64,000 nucleotides of DNA from Ahaetulla prasina (lineage: Eukaryota > Chordata > Lepidosauria > Squamata > Colubridae). The translations under genes were made by a program, and so were the position numbers. Below are positions 19,291 to 32,144 of this stretch, in pieces. Below the pieces are notes generated by a model. The model worked only from the letters and a program-made list of their open reading frames with translations, made no database searches and was not told the DNA's origin. Within the stretch, counting starts at the first letter, position 1, and the number at the start of each line of letters is the position of its first letter. The stretch spans positions 67,896,211 through 67,960,210 of the forward strand of contig NC_080542.1 of assembly GCF_028640845.1 (NCBI RefSeq), written 5' to 3'.

Positions 19291-20249
19291 AATTGATGGA
19301 TGCAATTCCCATCTTCCATAGAATACATTTTAAACATGTGTTTCCATAACAACAATTAAATACGGATATCAGTGGTGGGTATTATTTTAATCCAAGATAA
19401 AAAGTTTGCTTAACTAATTCTCACCGATTTCAATATAGAAAAAATTATATGCAATGGAAAATGAGTTTTGCCCGGATTATAGGCTCTTTCTATTTTGTCC
19501 AGTAGATGGTGCTCAAACATTAAATTGAATTAGCAATTTTGCTAATCAAAATTTATATTAAATTTTCAGCTTTGGATACAAGTTAACTCATGGTGGAGGT
19601 TAACTACCCTTCATCAGACATCAATAGTAAAAAAATGGAGCTGAATGTATTTTAGTGTCTAAACACTTTTTCTTCAAGTACCACATTCTAGGAAAGATTT
19701 TAGAGTGCATTTGAAAAAGAGCAGAAAAAAAGAATTTATCCATTTTTCCCAATAGAAAGCTATCACATTAAGTAATGGTCCTGACTTTACAATATTTCTT
19801 TTGCAAGAAGTTAAAGTAAGGACTGACTCAAGTCAAAGTCTTATACATATAAACTGTTTACTAAGAAGCAAGTTCTATTAAATTATGCCAGATTTATTTC
19901 CAATTAAATATATGGTAGACTGTAGCCTAAAATATTAAAATTGAAGGGGCCACATACCATAGAGAAAGGAAAATTTATTATTACCACAGATTTACTCAAT
20001 TACGCTACCATACACATTTTGCAAACATATTTTTCCCGAATTGTTGCTTGTCACGTTAAATCCAGATTAGAAAGGAATTAAAAATATTGTGCCCAAAATT
20101 GGATATAAAATATATAATTGACCTATTGTTCAATGAAACACAGACTTGCAGTTAGGTCTATCACTATTATACAACAGACTGAAAAGATCCACTGTAAAAA
20201 AAGGATTTCTAAATGATAACTACTTTTAATAAAATGCAATAAAGGAAAC
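19291..20249. other. Intergenic, nothing recognised
   Basis: AT-rich DNA without recognisable features. Confidence 0.4.
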
Positions 20250-20627
20250 CCTTGTCTGATGACCACAATTGAATCCAAAATTTTTGTTGCTAAGTAAGAC
20301 AGTTGTTAAATGACATTTGCCCCATTTTATGACCTTTCTTGCCACAGTTGTTAAATGAATCACCGCAGTTGTAAAGTTAGTCACATGGTTGTTAAATGAA
20401 TGTGGCTTCCCCGTTGACTTTGCTTGTCAGAAGGTCACATGACCCTGGACACTGCAACCGTCATACATATAAGTCAGTTGCAAAGCATCTGAATGTTGAT
20501 CACGTGACCATGGGGATGCTACAACTGTCTTAAGTGTGAAAAATGGTCATGTCACTTTTTTTCAGTGCTGTTGTAACTTTGAATGGTCACTAAGTGAACT
20601 GTTGTAAAATGAGGATTGCTTCTATCT
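20250..20627. repeat. Dispersed non-coding repeat, DNA-transposon-like
   Basis: Contains repeated short motifs (agttgttaaatgaat near 20347, gttgttaaatgaatg near 20389, cagttgttaaatgac near 20302) and the phrases aaggtcacatgaccctggac and gatcacgtgaccatggggat. I recognise this arrangement as a common reptile/snake dispersed repeat of DNA-transposon type, but no clear terminal inverted repeats are left here. The family name is not determined. Confidence 0.5.
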
Positions 20628-23600
20628 TTAAAGAAATGCTAGCTTCATACCTTACAAATTTTTCTCCTTAAACATTAAATTGTTCTGTGACCCTGTAGCT
20701 TGAAGACACTTTTGTATATTTCTGGCAGAAAGTGCATGCAAATAGGCTTCTAGTAGTGATCCAGCAAAGGGATTTAAGATATTTTCTGAACTAATTACTC
20801 CATCATCCCAATTAAAAAAGAAATGATGAATATGGACAAAAATTAAACTCCACCCATGGTATTTCTGGTTGCAGATTCTAAAAACACTCAGAAAAATCAG
20901 GAATAGAATGGGTCAAGAACTGTAAGATTCTTTTTTTCTTTTTTTGAAATATGACAAATACATACATCATCTAGTGACTCTAACCTTTGTTTTCAAAAGC
21001 CATTTCTCTAGATGCATTTGGAAACTCCAAGAAGTCATAGTTTATGGTAAATGATTCAAAAATATCTTTGATAATTGTGGGGTGCCTTTCTTAGTCCCCT
21101 TGCAGGTATTCAAAGGCATTCTACTTAAACATGAACATGCATGTACACACACAGACAGACACCCACACCCAAACTCTAACTGTCTTCTAAAAGCACCTCT
21201 ATCATTTTCTGATAGTGGCATTTGGCAATATTTGGTACTTGAATTCCTTTTTACTCTGATTTAAGCTCCCATTTACAATACTGCTATTCAAATAAAGAAG
21301 GAGCCAGAACATTTTTTAAAAATGCAGACAAGCCACCACAAGGGTCTCAAATCATCATCATTATCTTCTCATTGAAATGAGTCAAGGAGAGAAAAAGGGT
21401 GGTGGCATTAAAGCACATTTGCCAAGGTCACTTTAACCATTTAGCTCAGTAAGGATAAGAAGTTATGCCAAGGGAAGAAAATATGTGAAACCACATACAA
21501 AAGGAAGCTGTAAGATGCCAAATTCTTCCAGCTAGCCTTCAAAGGTCAGTGAAATGATACCCTGATTTATCTATAATAAAAAAGCTTTGAAGTCCCAAAC
21601 CCTGATAGAAGAACACAAACAATAGCTGACAAAAAACAGCCTCCTGTTTTTGAGCTTTTTAAGCTTCTTAAAATTATGATATATATTCAGAATGTTATTC
21701 CTTTAAGACAAAAATTGCTTCTTCTGAGAAACTTTGAAGTATGAGATGGTGACTCTTTATTTATCATGTTTTCTTTTAACTTACAAAGGCTGATTTGTAG
21801 CCATGCTTGATAAATTACAAGGTTAATCCTAGCATTGTCTGGATATTGCTCTGCTGTGAATATGGCAGACCAAAGATTTTGTTTTTCTGCGACACTAACC
21901 ACACATCTTTAAACTGAAAGGCCTCTGAATCTACAGGGACCCAGCTTAAACACAAAGAATAAACAAACCAACCAACAAATAGAAGTTCTATTTTAGTAGC
22001 AGTGCATTTTGGAAGGTGAAAAAGATATGAGGAAAAAGATCCAGCCTACAGTATAAAATTTTATTTGGAGGCTCCTATATATCACACCATGAGGAGATAC
22101 TTGACTTAGTAGGAAAATATGAAAGGGGATTTCAGGACTTCTTGATCTGATCTTTTTTTTTCAACATTAGGCTAGAGGAGTTTTTCTGTTTTGGTTCCAT
22201 GAAATATTTAATGGGTATTTCAGCTCCCTTATATTTAAATTAAAAACAAATGTCTTAATCTTTTAAACTTCACAGATATTTTGGAGAAGCAAAATGGCAA
22301 TCAACACTTTGTTTCATGAATTAATAGCCTTATCTGTGCTGCCTGTTCGCATTCTTGTTCATACAGGTTAGGAATCACTAGCAATGCTCCCAATTTACTT
22401 CCTCCCTTCTAGGAACCTTTTCCTGCTATAGTTTTAAAGTAGCATTTTGCCCTTTTATTGCTCTCAGCTGGCACATTTTACTTGTTTCTAGACTAATCCC
22501 AGCCCTGTACTGGTTATTTTGTAACTGCTTTTCAAAGAGTTTCTTCAACAAAGCTTTTTTGCTCCCTCTGTTATAAGAGCATAGTAGTAGCATAGCTCTT
22601 GTTTCATATGCTTAGTTTCATATGCTTATGTCAGACTTCTTAAGAATAATTATGGTTTATATTTTATTTTTTTCTACAAAGAAATAAAAATAAAGTAATA
22701 GTAAGACAACCACTTATCCATTTAAGACTTACCAACAGACACGAGAGTGATTTATCATTATCACTCGGAAGATAAAAGTGAGAGGGTGCAACATGATGAA
22801 ACCACTTCCATAGGAGAACACAATACTCTGTAGTCTGAACTGAATCCTTTTCAAGATGTTGCCAATCCAAACAGGTTACCCTTAAGCCTGCTCAGAGTTT
22901 AAAGTGCCGTTGGTGTAGAACAGGAACAGCTTAAAACTGCAGTATGGATATGCCCAAAAATTATAAAATAGCAATATTGCACTTTCATTTAAGTTTGGCA
23001 CTTGGCATTGGTTGCCTTAACACAGCTGGCCAGCATTCATTCTCCCAAACAGATATTTAGCATTATTTTACACTCAATCAAATAATAAACTTAAAAATAA
23101 TTATTCCCAATATTAAAGCTACCAGACTTGGACTGTGGAAAATGTAGATGAAAATTAGAATGGGAACTTTCAGTATTTCCTCCCTGCCATCAATTGGTTG
23201 TCTGGATTTCTGAAGCCAAGGTATTACTCTTTCTTCTTCTAACCATTGCGTTTAATGCCTGACTTATTCTAATCTCTAATGTCTGCATTTTTCAAGACTG
23301 CTATTTTAATTGTTCAGAACTTCCACTTGTACTTTAATTTTGATTTATGTTATACATATATATTTTAGTATTTCTAGAATTCATGCTTAAAAGTGGCATA
23401 AAAAAACTTATTTAGATTTTCTGATATAAAGAGCCCCAATGATGAAAACAAAACCTACTTATTTTTTGCAAAATCAAGATGTTGTTAAATTATAAATATA
23501 TGACTTTTGAAACAGAATTTTATTCCCCTGCATTTAAATAAACACAAAAACTAATGACTTACAGTAGAGGGAAATGAGTCTAAAGGTTTTGTATGTAATT

Positions 23601-24470
23601 GCTCACAGTTCATGAGAATTTGTGCAAGAATGCAAACATCTTTTGTGAGCTCACAAGATTTCCTCATTGTCTCATTTATTTGAGAATTGCATTGCTAAAA
23701 TATCCAGATTTCATGAGATGAAATCACTCTTTGAGTAGAGATATGATTTTCAGACTTTTACACAAGATCTTGTTATGGCTTTGAAGCCTCACCTTGCTTT
23801 ATACTTTTTTTGGTAATGATAAAAGTATTAATAATGTTTAGGTTTCTTTTAATGATTTCAGGTCATTATTAAAATGTTAACTACCAAATGAGAGTTACAT
23901 AATAAAGCTATTATGTAGTTTTAACACTACATAATACCATTAATTCTATTAAAAATATAAGCAGTTAATTGTGGAGGACATTGGAGAACATTTATTTATA
24001 CAGCATCATAATAAACAGATACTTGAGTTGTGATCAGTTATTTAAAGATTCTATATGGTTGCACAATGAAATACAAATTAACAATAGCAACTGCTATTAA
24101 AGTACTTTTGCCCTAAACAATAAATAAACATTTGGATCTATTTTTAGTCAAATGATATTGCCTGCACTGAAAGTTCATATGGTTTTTTGTTTTAACTAAT
24201 TTAAATGTTTTTCAGTATGACAATAAGAAAGAGATCAACCTGATCTCAAAGGGCGAACTGTCCATAATGAGGTGGGTATGCCAGGAAGACCTGCACCTTG
24301 CTTACCTATAGAGGAAATGGGGTGGAGATCCATAGTACATTCTCCAAATCAGAATGTATTGGCTGGGTAAACAATCTCTAAGTGATAATGACACAAGAAA
24401 AAAGAATTTCTAGATAATAATTAGTATTTTTAACGAAATCCAAAAACATTCTTATAACCATTCAACTCCT
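20628..24470. other. Long intergenic stretch, nothing recognised
   Basis: About 3.8 kb of AT-rich DNA. Only short ORFs (up to 71 codons) with no family resemblance, and no tRNA, microsatellite of note, or repeat that I can name. Confidence 0.45.
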
Positions 24471-24735
24471 AAAAGGTAAAGGTTCCCCTCGCACATACGT
24501 GCCAGTTATTCCCAACTCTAGGGGGCAGTGCTCATCTCTGTTTCAAAGCCAAAGAGCCAGTGCTGTCCGAAGACGTCTCCATGGTTATGTGGCCGGCATA
24601 ACTCAATGCCAAAGGTGCACGGAACACCGTTACCTTCCCACCAAGGTGGTCCCTATTTTTTCTACTTGCATTTTTACGTGCTTTCAAAACTGCTAGGTTG
24701 GCGAAGCTGGGACAAGTAACGGGAGCTCCTACAGG
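24471..24735 (-). repeat. Sauria SINE (BovB-type tail), minus strand
   Basis: The + strand shows the complement of a Sauria SINE: aaaggtaaaggttcccctcg at the 3' end, then ccaactctagggggcagtgc, gtccgaagacgtctccatgg, tatgtggccggcataac, and tgctaggttggcgaagctgg. These SINEs carry a BovB LINE 3' tail. The tRNA-like head is truncated. Confidence 0.85.
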
Positions 24736-25041
24736 GTAGTTATTGTTCAGTAACCACTAAACAACAGTGGTGAAAAATAACATTGTGGCCAGCCTTTGCA
24801 TTTATGATCTTTGCACATCTGTAAAGAAAAAGAAAGTTGAAATAATATCAAGAGTAATCCACAGTTTCACTTAGTGACTGAATTGCCAATGTCATTTGTG
24901 TTCATTAGACAAGAACTATTATACTCTACCAGGCTTTCAGTAGGAAAACTGCTGCATTTAGTAATAGTTGTAGCTTTGAATTACCTCTAGTCAGCTCTAT
25001 TATATAAAATTGTAAACTTCAAGCGAGGCATAAGATCATTG

Positions 25042-25083
25042 TTATTTATTTATTTATTTACTTATTTATTTATTTATTTATTT
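25042..25083. repeat. (TTTA)n microsatellite
   Basis: Tetranucleotide tract with one interruption (acttatt). Confidence 0.9.
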
Positions 25084-25734
25084 CAATCTCTTAGCCATCC
25101 AACATGCAATGGACCCTGGGTAAAAAAATAGCTAAAGGCATGAATTACCATTGCCAGTATCTTCTGATCCAGAAAAGCCAGCACCTTGCTCACTGGGCAA
25201 AGGATCTTCCAGGTACCACAGTTAATTCACCAAGAGTTATAGCTCAAGAGGGACCCCTAGTTTGTGTACATGCTATTTGATTTTATTTACTAATTTTATT
25301 TATTAAATAATACTTTATATCTTCCTATCTTACAAAGGAGATTCACAATAAGAGAAATAAATAAGCAATTAAGTAAATTAAACAGCTTTCAATTTAATCT
25401 GAACTAATGGGCAGTCCAAGGATCACTATTGATGAAACATTTATCAAATGTTTTCAAGACTTCCTTAAAAGCTGAGAGATTGGTTGCATTCCTTACTTGT
25501 TTTTTTTTTAAGGGTTGTAGGCGCTAACTGCTACTGGATCTGGAAGTATGCATATGTATAAGCAATATTTTTTCTACAATCTGCAAGCACCAAATCAAGA
25601 CAGACACATTTCTTATAAGGCACAGTATAGAGAACAGAAATTGAATATCATCTGTATACTTATGACACTTCACTTCAAATCAATGGCTTCTCCCATCCAG
25701 TTGGTGAGAGCTCCCAATGGTGCTAGTTTTCATT
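25084..25734. other. Intergenic, nothing recognised
   Basis: AT-rich DNA with no recognisable element. Confidence 0.4.
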
Positions 25735-25950
25735 AATTTAATTTATTTTTAACCTGCCTTTTACTCAAGGCAAAAAGATACCTAATATTTCTTCCTTTTC
25801 TGTTTTCATCACAACAATAATCCTGGGAGTGAGTTGGGCTGAGAGAGAGTGGCTCAATGTAACTGAATTGGCTTTTGTACCCAAGATGGGATTAGAAGTC
25901 ATGGTCTCCTAGATCTAGCTTGGTTCCTTAACCACAATCCTCATGTCGTC
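25735..25950 (-). repeat. MIR-like or tRNA-derived SINE, minus strand
   Basis: The phrases acaacaataatcctgggagt, tgggctgagagagagtggct and gtcatggtctcctagatc, then ttccttaaccacaatcctca resemble the reverse complement of a widespread amniote tRNA-derived SINE whose B box and A box lie on the right. Old copy; family not fixed. Confidence 0.5.
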
Positions 25951-26089
25951 TAGACAATGCTTAATTCATGACAATGGAATGATGAAAATGTTGTCTATCC
26001 CCAGAAGCAAAACTGGGTTCAAGCAGTTCTGTTTGTAAATGGTGGGTCCATAATTTGTTTCCTTTTGCCACACTAATTCTATTTTCTTT

Positions 26090-26510
26090 TTATTTTGTTA
26101 ACTTCTACAGATCTTTTCCTTCTCTTCTTCTGTCTCATGGTACTACCATGTCCAACCTGCAGACTTTTTGTCTTCCTTTTCGACGGAAGTTAAATGGCAG
26201 ATTCCTAGCTGTTCAAATTCTACAGTCTCAAAGCAATTTAGTTTCTTCATTTTTTTTTCATGACTTCCTTTATGTTATGGTTCCATCAGTTCTTGCTTGC
26301 AGGAAAATTATATTTCTTGCAGATCTTTCAATGCACCATTGTTGCCATTTTGTCATGCTGTTGTTTGTAGTCAGTCTGGGTAATTTTACAGCAGCTAATC
26401 AAATACACTATTTCTTCAGGTTTTTGTTTTTTTTGCTGAGGCAGTGTTTCCTGTCTATTGTTGTCGTTTCAATTCTGGGTTTGTATGCATTTATTTTTCA
26501 GGGTGTGAGT
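26090..26510 (-). pseudogene. R4/Dong-like LINE C-terminal fragment
   Basis: The minus strand encodes, with stops, KPEEIVYLISCCKITQTDYK, then QQHDKMATMVH and KICKKYNFPA. This fits the R4-type C-terminal pattern of a short zinc-finger region followed by Y-K-x-R-H-D-x-V-x-x-x-I-H-W. A related scrap is at 11780-12095; both share caattctgggtt and tttcttgcagatcttt on the + strand. Dead. Confidence 0.55.
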
Positions 26511-26640
26511 GACTGAGTGCAGGTTCCCACAATCTTGAAAAAAACACATTTGGCTCACCACATGAAGTTATTTCAAGGGTTTCTTAGCCACTACTGCCAC
26601 CTGCTTTTTGAGCAGGGGTTGCATGTCTAAGAGTCTAGGA

Positions 26641-27820
26641 TAGGGGTCTGCAACCTTAAACACTCAAAGAGCCATTTGGGCCCGTTTCCCATAGGAAAAA
26701 AAACCACTGGGAACCACAAAATGTGAGGGGCATGGCCAACTCCACATCACTCACTCCCACCCAGTCATATGACCCCTAGCCATGCCTACCCAGCAGGTCA
26801 TTGGGGCAGAGAACCAGTTGTTAAAAAACACTACACTGGGAACCACAAAACCCTTCTCTCTCTCTCTCTCTCTCCCCCTCCTTCTCCCTCTCCTTCTTCC
26901 CCCTCTCTCCCCCTCTCTCTGTGTATCTCTCTCTCTCTCATCCCTATCTTCCCCTCTCTCTCTGTATCGCTCTCTCTCTGTCTATATCTCTTTCTTTCTC
27001 CCACTCTCTATCTCCCCTCCTCTCTCTGTATCTTTCTCCCCCTCCCTCTTCTCCCCTCTCTCTCCCACTCTCTCTGTGTATCTCTCTCTCTCTTGTCCCT
27101 ATCTTCCTCTCTCTCTCTGTATCTCTCTCTCTTTCTTTCTCCCCTTCTCTATCTTCCCCCTCTTTATCTCTCTATGTCTCCATCTCTCCACCTCTCTATG
27201 TCTCTCTCCCTTTCCCCTCTCTGTATCTCTCCTCCTCTCCCTCTTCTGTTTTCTTTCTCCCCCTCTCTCTGTATCTCTTTCCCACCTCCCTCTTCCCCCT
27301 CTCTCCCCCCACTCTTTATATCTCTATCTGTGTCTTTTTCTTTCTCCCCCTCTCCCTGACCTCCGGAGTGGGCATGCGAGGTTCGGTGGTGCCAGCCCTC
27401 TTTTCCCACTGTCCTGAGCTTCTTAAAGCTGTGGCTAGGTGCTGTGGCCTGCCCCCCTTTCCATCATCCCATCCTCCCGGATCCCATTCCCACCCCATCA
27501 GACCTCATGCTAGCGAGGCTGGCATTGGTTGCAGCCAGGTTGGGCCAGTATCACGGAGCAGAGAGCAGGTTGTGCATCTCCCCAAGTGACCGAGGCACGC
27601 CAAGCAGCAACATGGCTGGAAGTAGCTCCAGCAAGAGTGAGGCACTGGAGAATCCTCCCCGGCCACTTCTCCATCCCCCCCATCACCCTTACCTTCTCAG
27701 CCCAGGTGAAAAGTGACTGGGAGGGTGAGGGGCGGGGTCAGCCAGTGATGGAACAGGGAGTCGCAGCAGAGGGCCCAAAGAGCTGCATGCAGCTCCGGAG
27801 CTGCAGGTTGCTGACACCCA
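26641..27820. mobile_element. Non-autonomous hAT element, 1.18 kb
   Basis: The ends are taggggtctgcaacctt on the left and aggttgctgacaccca on the right, imperfect inverted repeats. An 8-bp target-site duplication, gtctagga, lies at 26633-26640 and 27821-27828. The interior has no transposase; it holds a CT-rich tract of about 500 bp and a GC-rich right part. The left sequence (caaagagccatttgggcccg) is a familiar hAT-MITE start in reptiles. Confidence 0.88.
26855..27353. repeat. CT-rich low-complexity tract
   Basis: About 500 bases almost purely of C and T with interspersed gtat steps (ctctctgtatctctctc units). It gives rise to spurious Ser/Leu/Pro ORFs in three + frames. Confidence 0.95.
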
Positions 27821-28004
27821 GTCTAGGAGAATCTCAAGATTTGCACCATGTCTGTCTGGGATAGTGCCACTCCATCAAGAGCTAAAGATGATAAACCCCT
27901 GGATCCTGATCTCTAGATACCCAAGCTACTCTACTTTGCAATGTTGAAGCTGAAGCCTTTTGTTGTTGTTGCTGTTGTTGTTGTTGTTATTGATTTATTT
28001 CACA

Positions 28005-29170
28005 GACAAAAGCCAGGAAAAGCTCTAGGCCCAGACAAGATAACGCCTTCTTGCTTAAAAGTCTGTGCTGATGAATTGGCCCCCATCTTCATCCAAATCT
28101 TCAATAAATTGCTAGAGATGTGCTATGTTCCTTCTTGCTTCAAACACTCTACTAATCATCCCAGTGCCAAAGAAGCCCACCATCAAGGAACTGAATGACT
28201 ACATACCAGTTACTCTAACATCTGTAGTCATGAAAATCTTTGAAAGGCTTGTGCTGTCCCACTTGAAAACCATCATGGATCCACTGTTAGACCCCTTGCC
28301 TACCGAGCAAATAGATAAACATATGATGCTGTTAATATGGCTCTGCACTACATTCTACAACGTCTTGAATCTCCAAAGACTTACGCAAGGATCCTCTTTG
28401 TAGACTTTAGTTCAACATTCATTACCCTCATTCCAGACCGTCTTCTAACTAAACTAAACCAGCTACAAGTACCCGAATACACTTGTAAATGGATCATAAG
28501 CTTCCTAACAAACAGGAAGCAGTGGGTGAAGCTAAGTAGAATCACATCAGATACCTGTACAATTAGCATAGGGGTCCCCCAAGGCTGTGTGCCATTTCTC
28601 TTCTCTTTGAATACTAATGACTGTATGTCTAAAAATCCATCTGTTAAACTACTGAAGTTCGCTGATAACACAACAGTGATCAGTCTCATTCGAGACAATG
28701 ATGAATCCACATACAGATGGGAGGTTGAACAACTAGCCTCGTGGCCCGGAACAACCTGGGACTGAACACAGTCAAAACCATAGAAATGGTGGTAGACTTT
28801 AGAAGAAACAGTTCTATACTTCCACCTCGTACTATACTAGACAACACAGTATCAACAGTAGAAACCTTCAAATTTCTAGGTTCTACCATATTGCAAGATC
28901 TAAAATGGACAGCTAACATCAAAAATGTCATCAAAAAAGCACAACAAAGAATGTTTTTTCTGTGCCAACCCAGAAAGCTCAAATGCCAAAGGAGCTGCTG
29001 ATCCAGTTCTACAGAGGAATTGTTGAGTTTGTCATCTGTACCTCTATAACTGTCTGGTTTGGTTCTGCAACCCAACAAGAGAGACACAGAATTCAGAGAA
29101 TAATTAGAACTGCAGAAAAAACAATTGTTACCAACCTGCCTTCCATTGAGGACCTGTATACTGCATGAGA
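28005..29170 (+). pseudogene. LINE reverse transcriptase, frame-broken
   Basis: Pieces in several + frames encode RT blocks in the right order: GKALGPDKITPSCLKVCADE (near 28010), [39 protein letters not shown] (first catalytic region), IGVPQGCVPFLFSLNTND, KFADNTTVISLI (in place of the usual FADDT, so a catalytic Asp is Asn), then TVKTIEMVVDFRR, KFLGSTILQDLKWTANI, KKAQQRMFFL and ITVWFGSATQQERHRIQRII. Frameshifts at about 28185, 28330, 28750 and 28980 and the Asp-to-Asn change show a dead copy. No endonuclease part is present. Confidence 0.8.
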
Positions 29171-29614
29171 CAAAAAGAGGTCTGTGAAAATATTTACAGA
29201 TCCCTCACATCCCGGACATAAACTGTTTCAACTTCTACCCTCAAAACTATGCTACAGAGCACTGCACGCCAGAACAACTAGACAAAAGAATAGTTTTTTC
29301 CTGAATGCCATCACTTTGCTAAACAAATAATTGCATCAACACTGTCAAACTACTTACTATCTGCACGACTATTAATTTTCTCATAGTTCCCATCACCCAT
29401 CTCCTTCTACTTATGACTGTATGACTGTAACTTTGTTGCTTGTATCCTTACTATTGATATTGATTGTTTCCTGATTGTTATTTGTACCCTATGACTATCA
29501 TTAAGTGTTGTACCTTAGAATTCTTGATGAATGTATCTTTTCTTTTATGTACACTGAGAGCTTATGCACCAAGACAAATTACCTGTGTGTCCAATCACAC
29601 TTGGCTAATAAAAA

Positions 29615-29692
29615 ATTCTATTCTATTCTATTCTATTCTATTCTATTCTATTCTATTCTATTCTATTCTATTCTATTCTATTCTATTCTATT
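29615..29692. repeat. (TTCTA)n microsatellite at LINE 3' end
   Basis: About 15 pure pentamers directly joined to the LINE 3' terminus, suggesting that the microsatellite grew from the LINE tail. Confidence 0.95.
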
Positions 29693-30559
29693 ATTAAAGG
29701 CAATAAACAAATAAGGTGCTTAAGAAGTAGAACATCTTGTCTGTTTGGAAAAAAACCCCAAATGATTGCTTTTTTGACTCTGAAATGGCTATAGCCCCAT
29801 TTCCTCACTGGATGACTCACCAGGCAATACTGAAGTGCCACTCCAGGCTTTTCTCACAAACTGCTGCTGCCTGGAGAATCTTGTGGGCTGATTTTAAGAT
29901 TCTTCCCTAACCCAGGAGGGTTATTCAGACTTGGGAAGCCCTTTCTCCATTTTCCAAACTGGAAAGATTTCTTGCCAGAAAAACTTTCCAGACTGCTCAG
30001 TCAGCCATTTCTCTACTGGAAATTAAACTGTCAGAGATTAACAATAATGTTAATGAGGCTCTAGTTGCTAAGCTTAAGAAAGGAATAATTCTAACATTCT
30101 GGAAGGTGCTTAAGATAGACTAATTCTGAAGCATGTTGGTTCATAGTTTGTTTTAGTTTGAATTAACTTAATTTATTTCTTTAGGTTTATTTTTAGGTTT
30201 GGTTCTATTATCATTCTATTTCATTTAATTTTCATCATCATTATATATACTTAACATGGAATCATTCTAGCTTTCTAACCATTTTTACACACTATTCTGT
30301 AAAATGTCTGTATTGATTCAGTGCTTTGCAGATAGAATAAGTAATTGATATGCCAATAACACCTATTATTATCTTGGGCATCCAAGATTACATATAAGAC
30401 TATGGGCACTTATGTACTTGATATGGTTAAAAGCAACATTGAGAACAGGCTTTTGAAGTAGCTATATCCTTTTACTTTTCTTTGAAGGTTTCTTTACAGT
30501 TGGTGACCATTGGTAGGCCCATAAATTCTAAGTCCAAAATTCTTATGTAAAAATGACGC
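29693..30559. other. Intergenic, nothing recognised
   Basis: Mostly AT-rich DNA, no named element. Confidence 0.4.
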
Positions 30560-30690
30560 CATTTTACACCATTTTTTCCAATTTCAGTCTAGACTACAGT
30601 CCTGGGATTTCATGGTGTCCTCCCATTCAAGTACCAACCAGGTTTGATCCTGCTTAAAATTCTTAAATAAAGCAAAGTTGGTGGGACAGT
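30560..30690 (-). repeat. 5S rRNA-derived fragment, minus strand
   Basis: The segment cctcccattcaagtaccaac and caggtttgatcctgctta is the reverse complement of the 5S rRNA internal region (AAGCAGG...CCTGGTTAGTACTTGGATGGGAG), with several changes. The flanking cctgggatttcatggtg is shared with the copy at 32171, so these are members of one dispersed 5S-derived family rather than independent 5S genes. Confidence 0.7.
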
Positions 30691-32144
30691 ATTTTGCATC
30701 ACTTTGATAGTTCCAGTCCCAGGGAGGAAAGATCAGTTTATTTAATGGCTTTGGGAATACCAGTGATAGATGTTTTCTATTTTCTCTCAAGAATCAAAAT
30801 AAGGTTTTCTGTTCTTATGATATTGCTCAAGGTGATTGATAGCCTGTGTTATGCTTGCTCATGAGCTGTTAGCAGCAGATCTATTCAAATGTTCATGCCA
30901 TGTCTGGTTTCCATTTAGCTGAGCCTAAACATTAAAAGGGACACTTGGAACAGTGAAGGAATTTTAAACTAAGATCGGAAGACACATCATTGATGGACAA
31001 TGTATGCAGAACATCAATATAAAATATTTTTTCCAGCTTTAAGTTCAGCAATCACTAACAAACCATCAAAGGTGTAAAGTGGGAAATAATCTGCATCACA
31101 TGAGTTAGTTGACTGACTAAAATAAAGCAAAACAAAGGCCAGCATTTCAAGTAGAATGTACTCCATAAATATCCATCTAGAGTGAGCTATTTATCAAATC
31201 TGACAGGGATATACACATGAAGGCTTTTACAGATTATTTTTTTAAGGCCATCCACTTATCTGAGAATTTGAATTTCAACTAGTGTTCAGGGGAAGGTTAA
31301 GTCATCAGTTTATTTAATTTATAGTATGGCCTTTAAAAAAATCCAGCAGGGAGAGCGGGAGACAGTATGTTGGCAGGAAGGCATTCTCTGGCAAATAATA
31401 TAAAGGATTATCATCTGATCTGTCTTTGTTTGGAAGGGATTTATTTGTTCTCATGGGACTTGTGACTTTTCTTAGGCATTGTAGAATAAGGAGAGAGAGA
31501 GAGAGAGGGAGGGAGGAGTGGATGGCTATCCCAAGCTCAAGACAACAATTTGGCCTCTAGCAAATGATTGCTTACAAAAGCAAGTTTATCAAAGCACGTG
31601 ATGATGATGGCAGTAATAACATAACCAATCAACATGGCAGCTATTGTAAGAAATTCCAACAGAACCTATCCCTGGAATTAAAATATAGATTGAGGGAAAA
31701 TACATTCCCAAATACAAAATTAACTGTGCTAAAATTGACATGTGAGAATGTGTAAAGGGATTTTAAACGAATGAATAAATAACTAGGAAATATTAAAACA
31801 CAACAGTTCACCATCATAAGTTGTTTTGCGAGCAAATAGGTGTTTGATGACTATAGTGTTCATATATTACTGAGCAGTTTCAAGGCACCAGCTCCCTTTT
31901 CTTTTTTTGCTCCTTTATCTTGGAAATAGGTCACCCTGTGTGAAGTTTGGCACATGGTCCCACTATATTAATTAGCACAGAATCTGTGACTCAGCAGACA
32001 ATCCTCTTAGTTAACACTTGGAATTTCTACTTTGTGTAGAATTTTTGATAAATAAATACCCCCTCAAAGTTGAATTAATGCCTTATAATTGCATAGATAT
32101 ACCCATGTAGTTTTGGGAAGGGGTTTTCCAGTAATACAGCACAC
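30691..32144. other. Intergenic, nothing recognised
   Basis: AT-rich DNA; a short (GA)n stretch at about 31492-31515 is the only simple repeat seen. Confidence 0.4.

Larger units (their letters stand above)
27960..29692 (+). mobile_element. L2/CR1-group LINE, 5'-truncated, ending in (TTCTA)n
   Basis: The RT-coding part begins near 28005 and its 3' UTR ends with cacttggctaataaaaaattcta, passing directly into (TTCTA)n. The protein blocks place it in the Jockey/CR1/L2 superfamily, distinct from the L2 at 420-3881. LINE-seeded pentanucleotide microsatellites of this sequence are reported in snakes. Confidence 0.8.

Noticed and set aside
26769..27589. Three overlapping Ser/Leu/Pro-rich ORFs of 196-222 codons
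   Set aside because: They are translations of the CT-rich tract inside a hAT element; every frame of such a tract is open.
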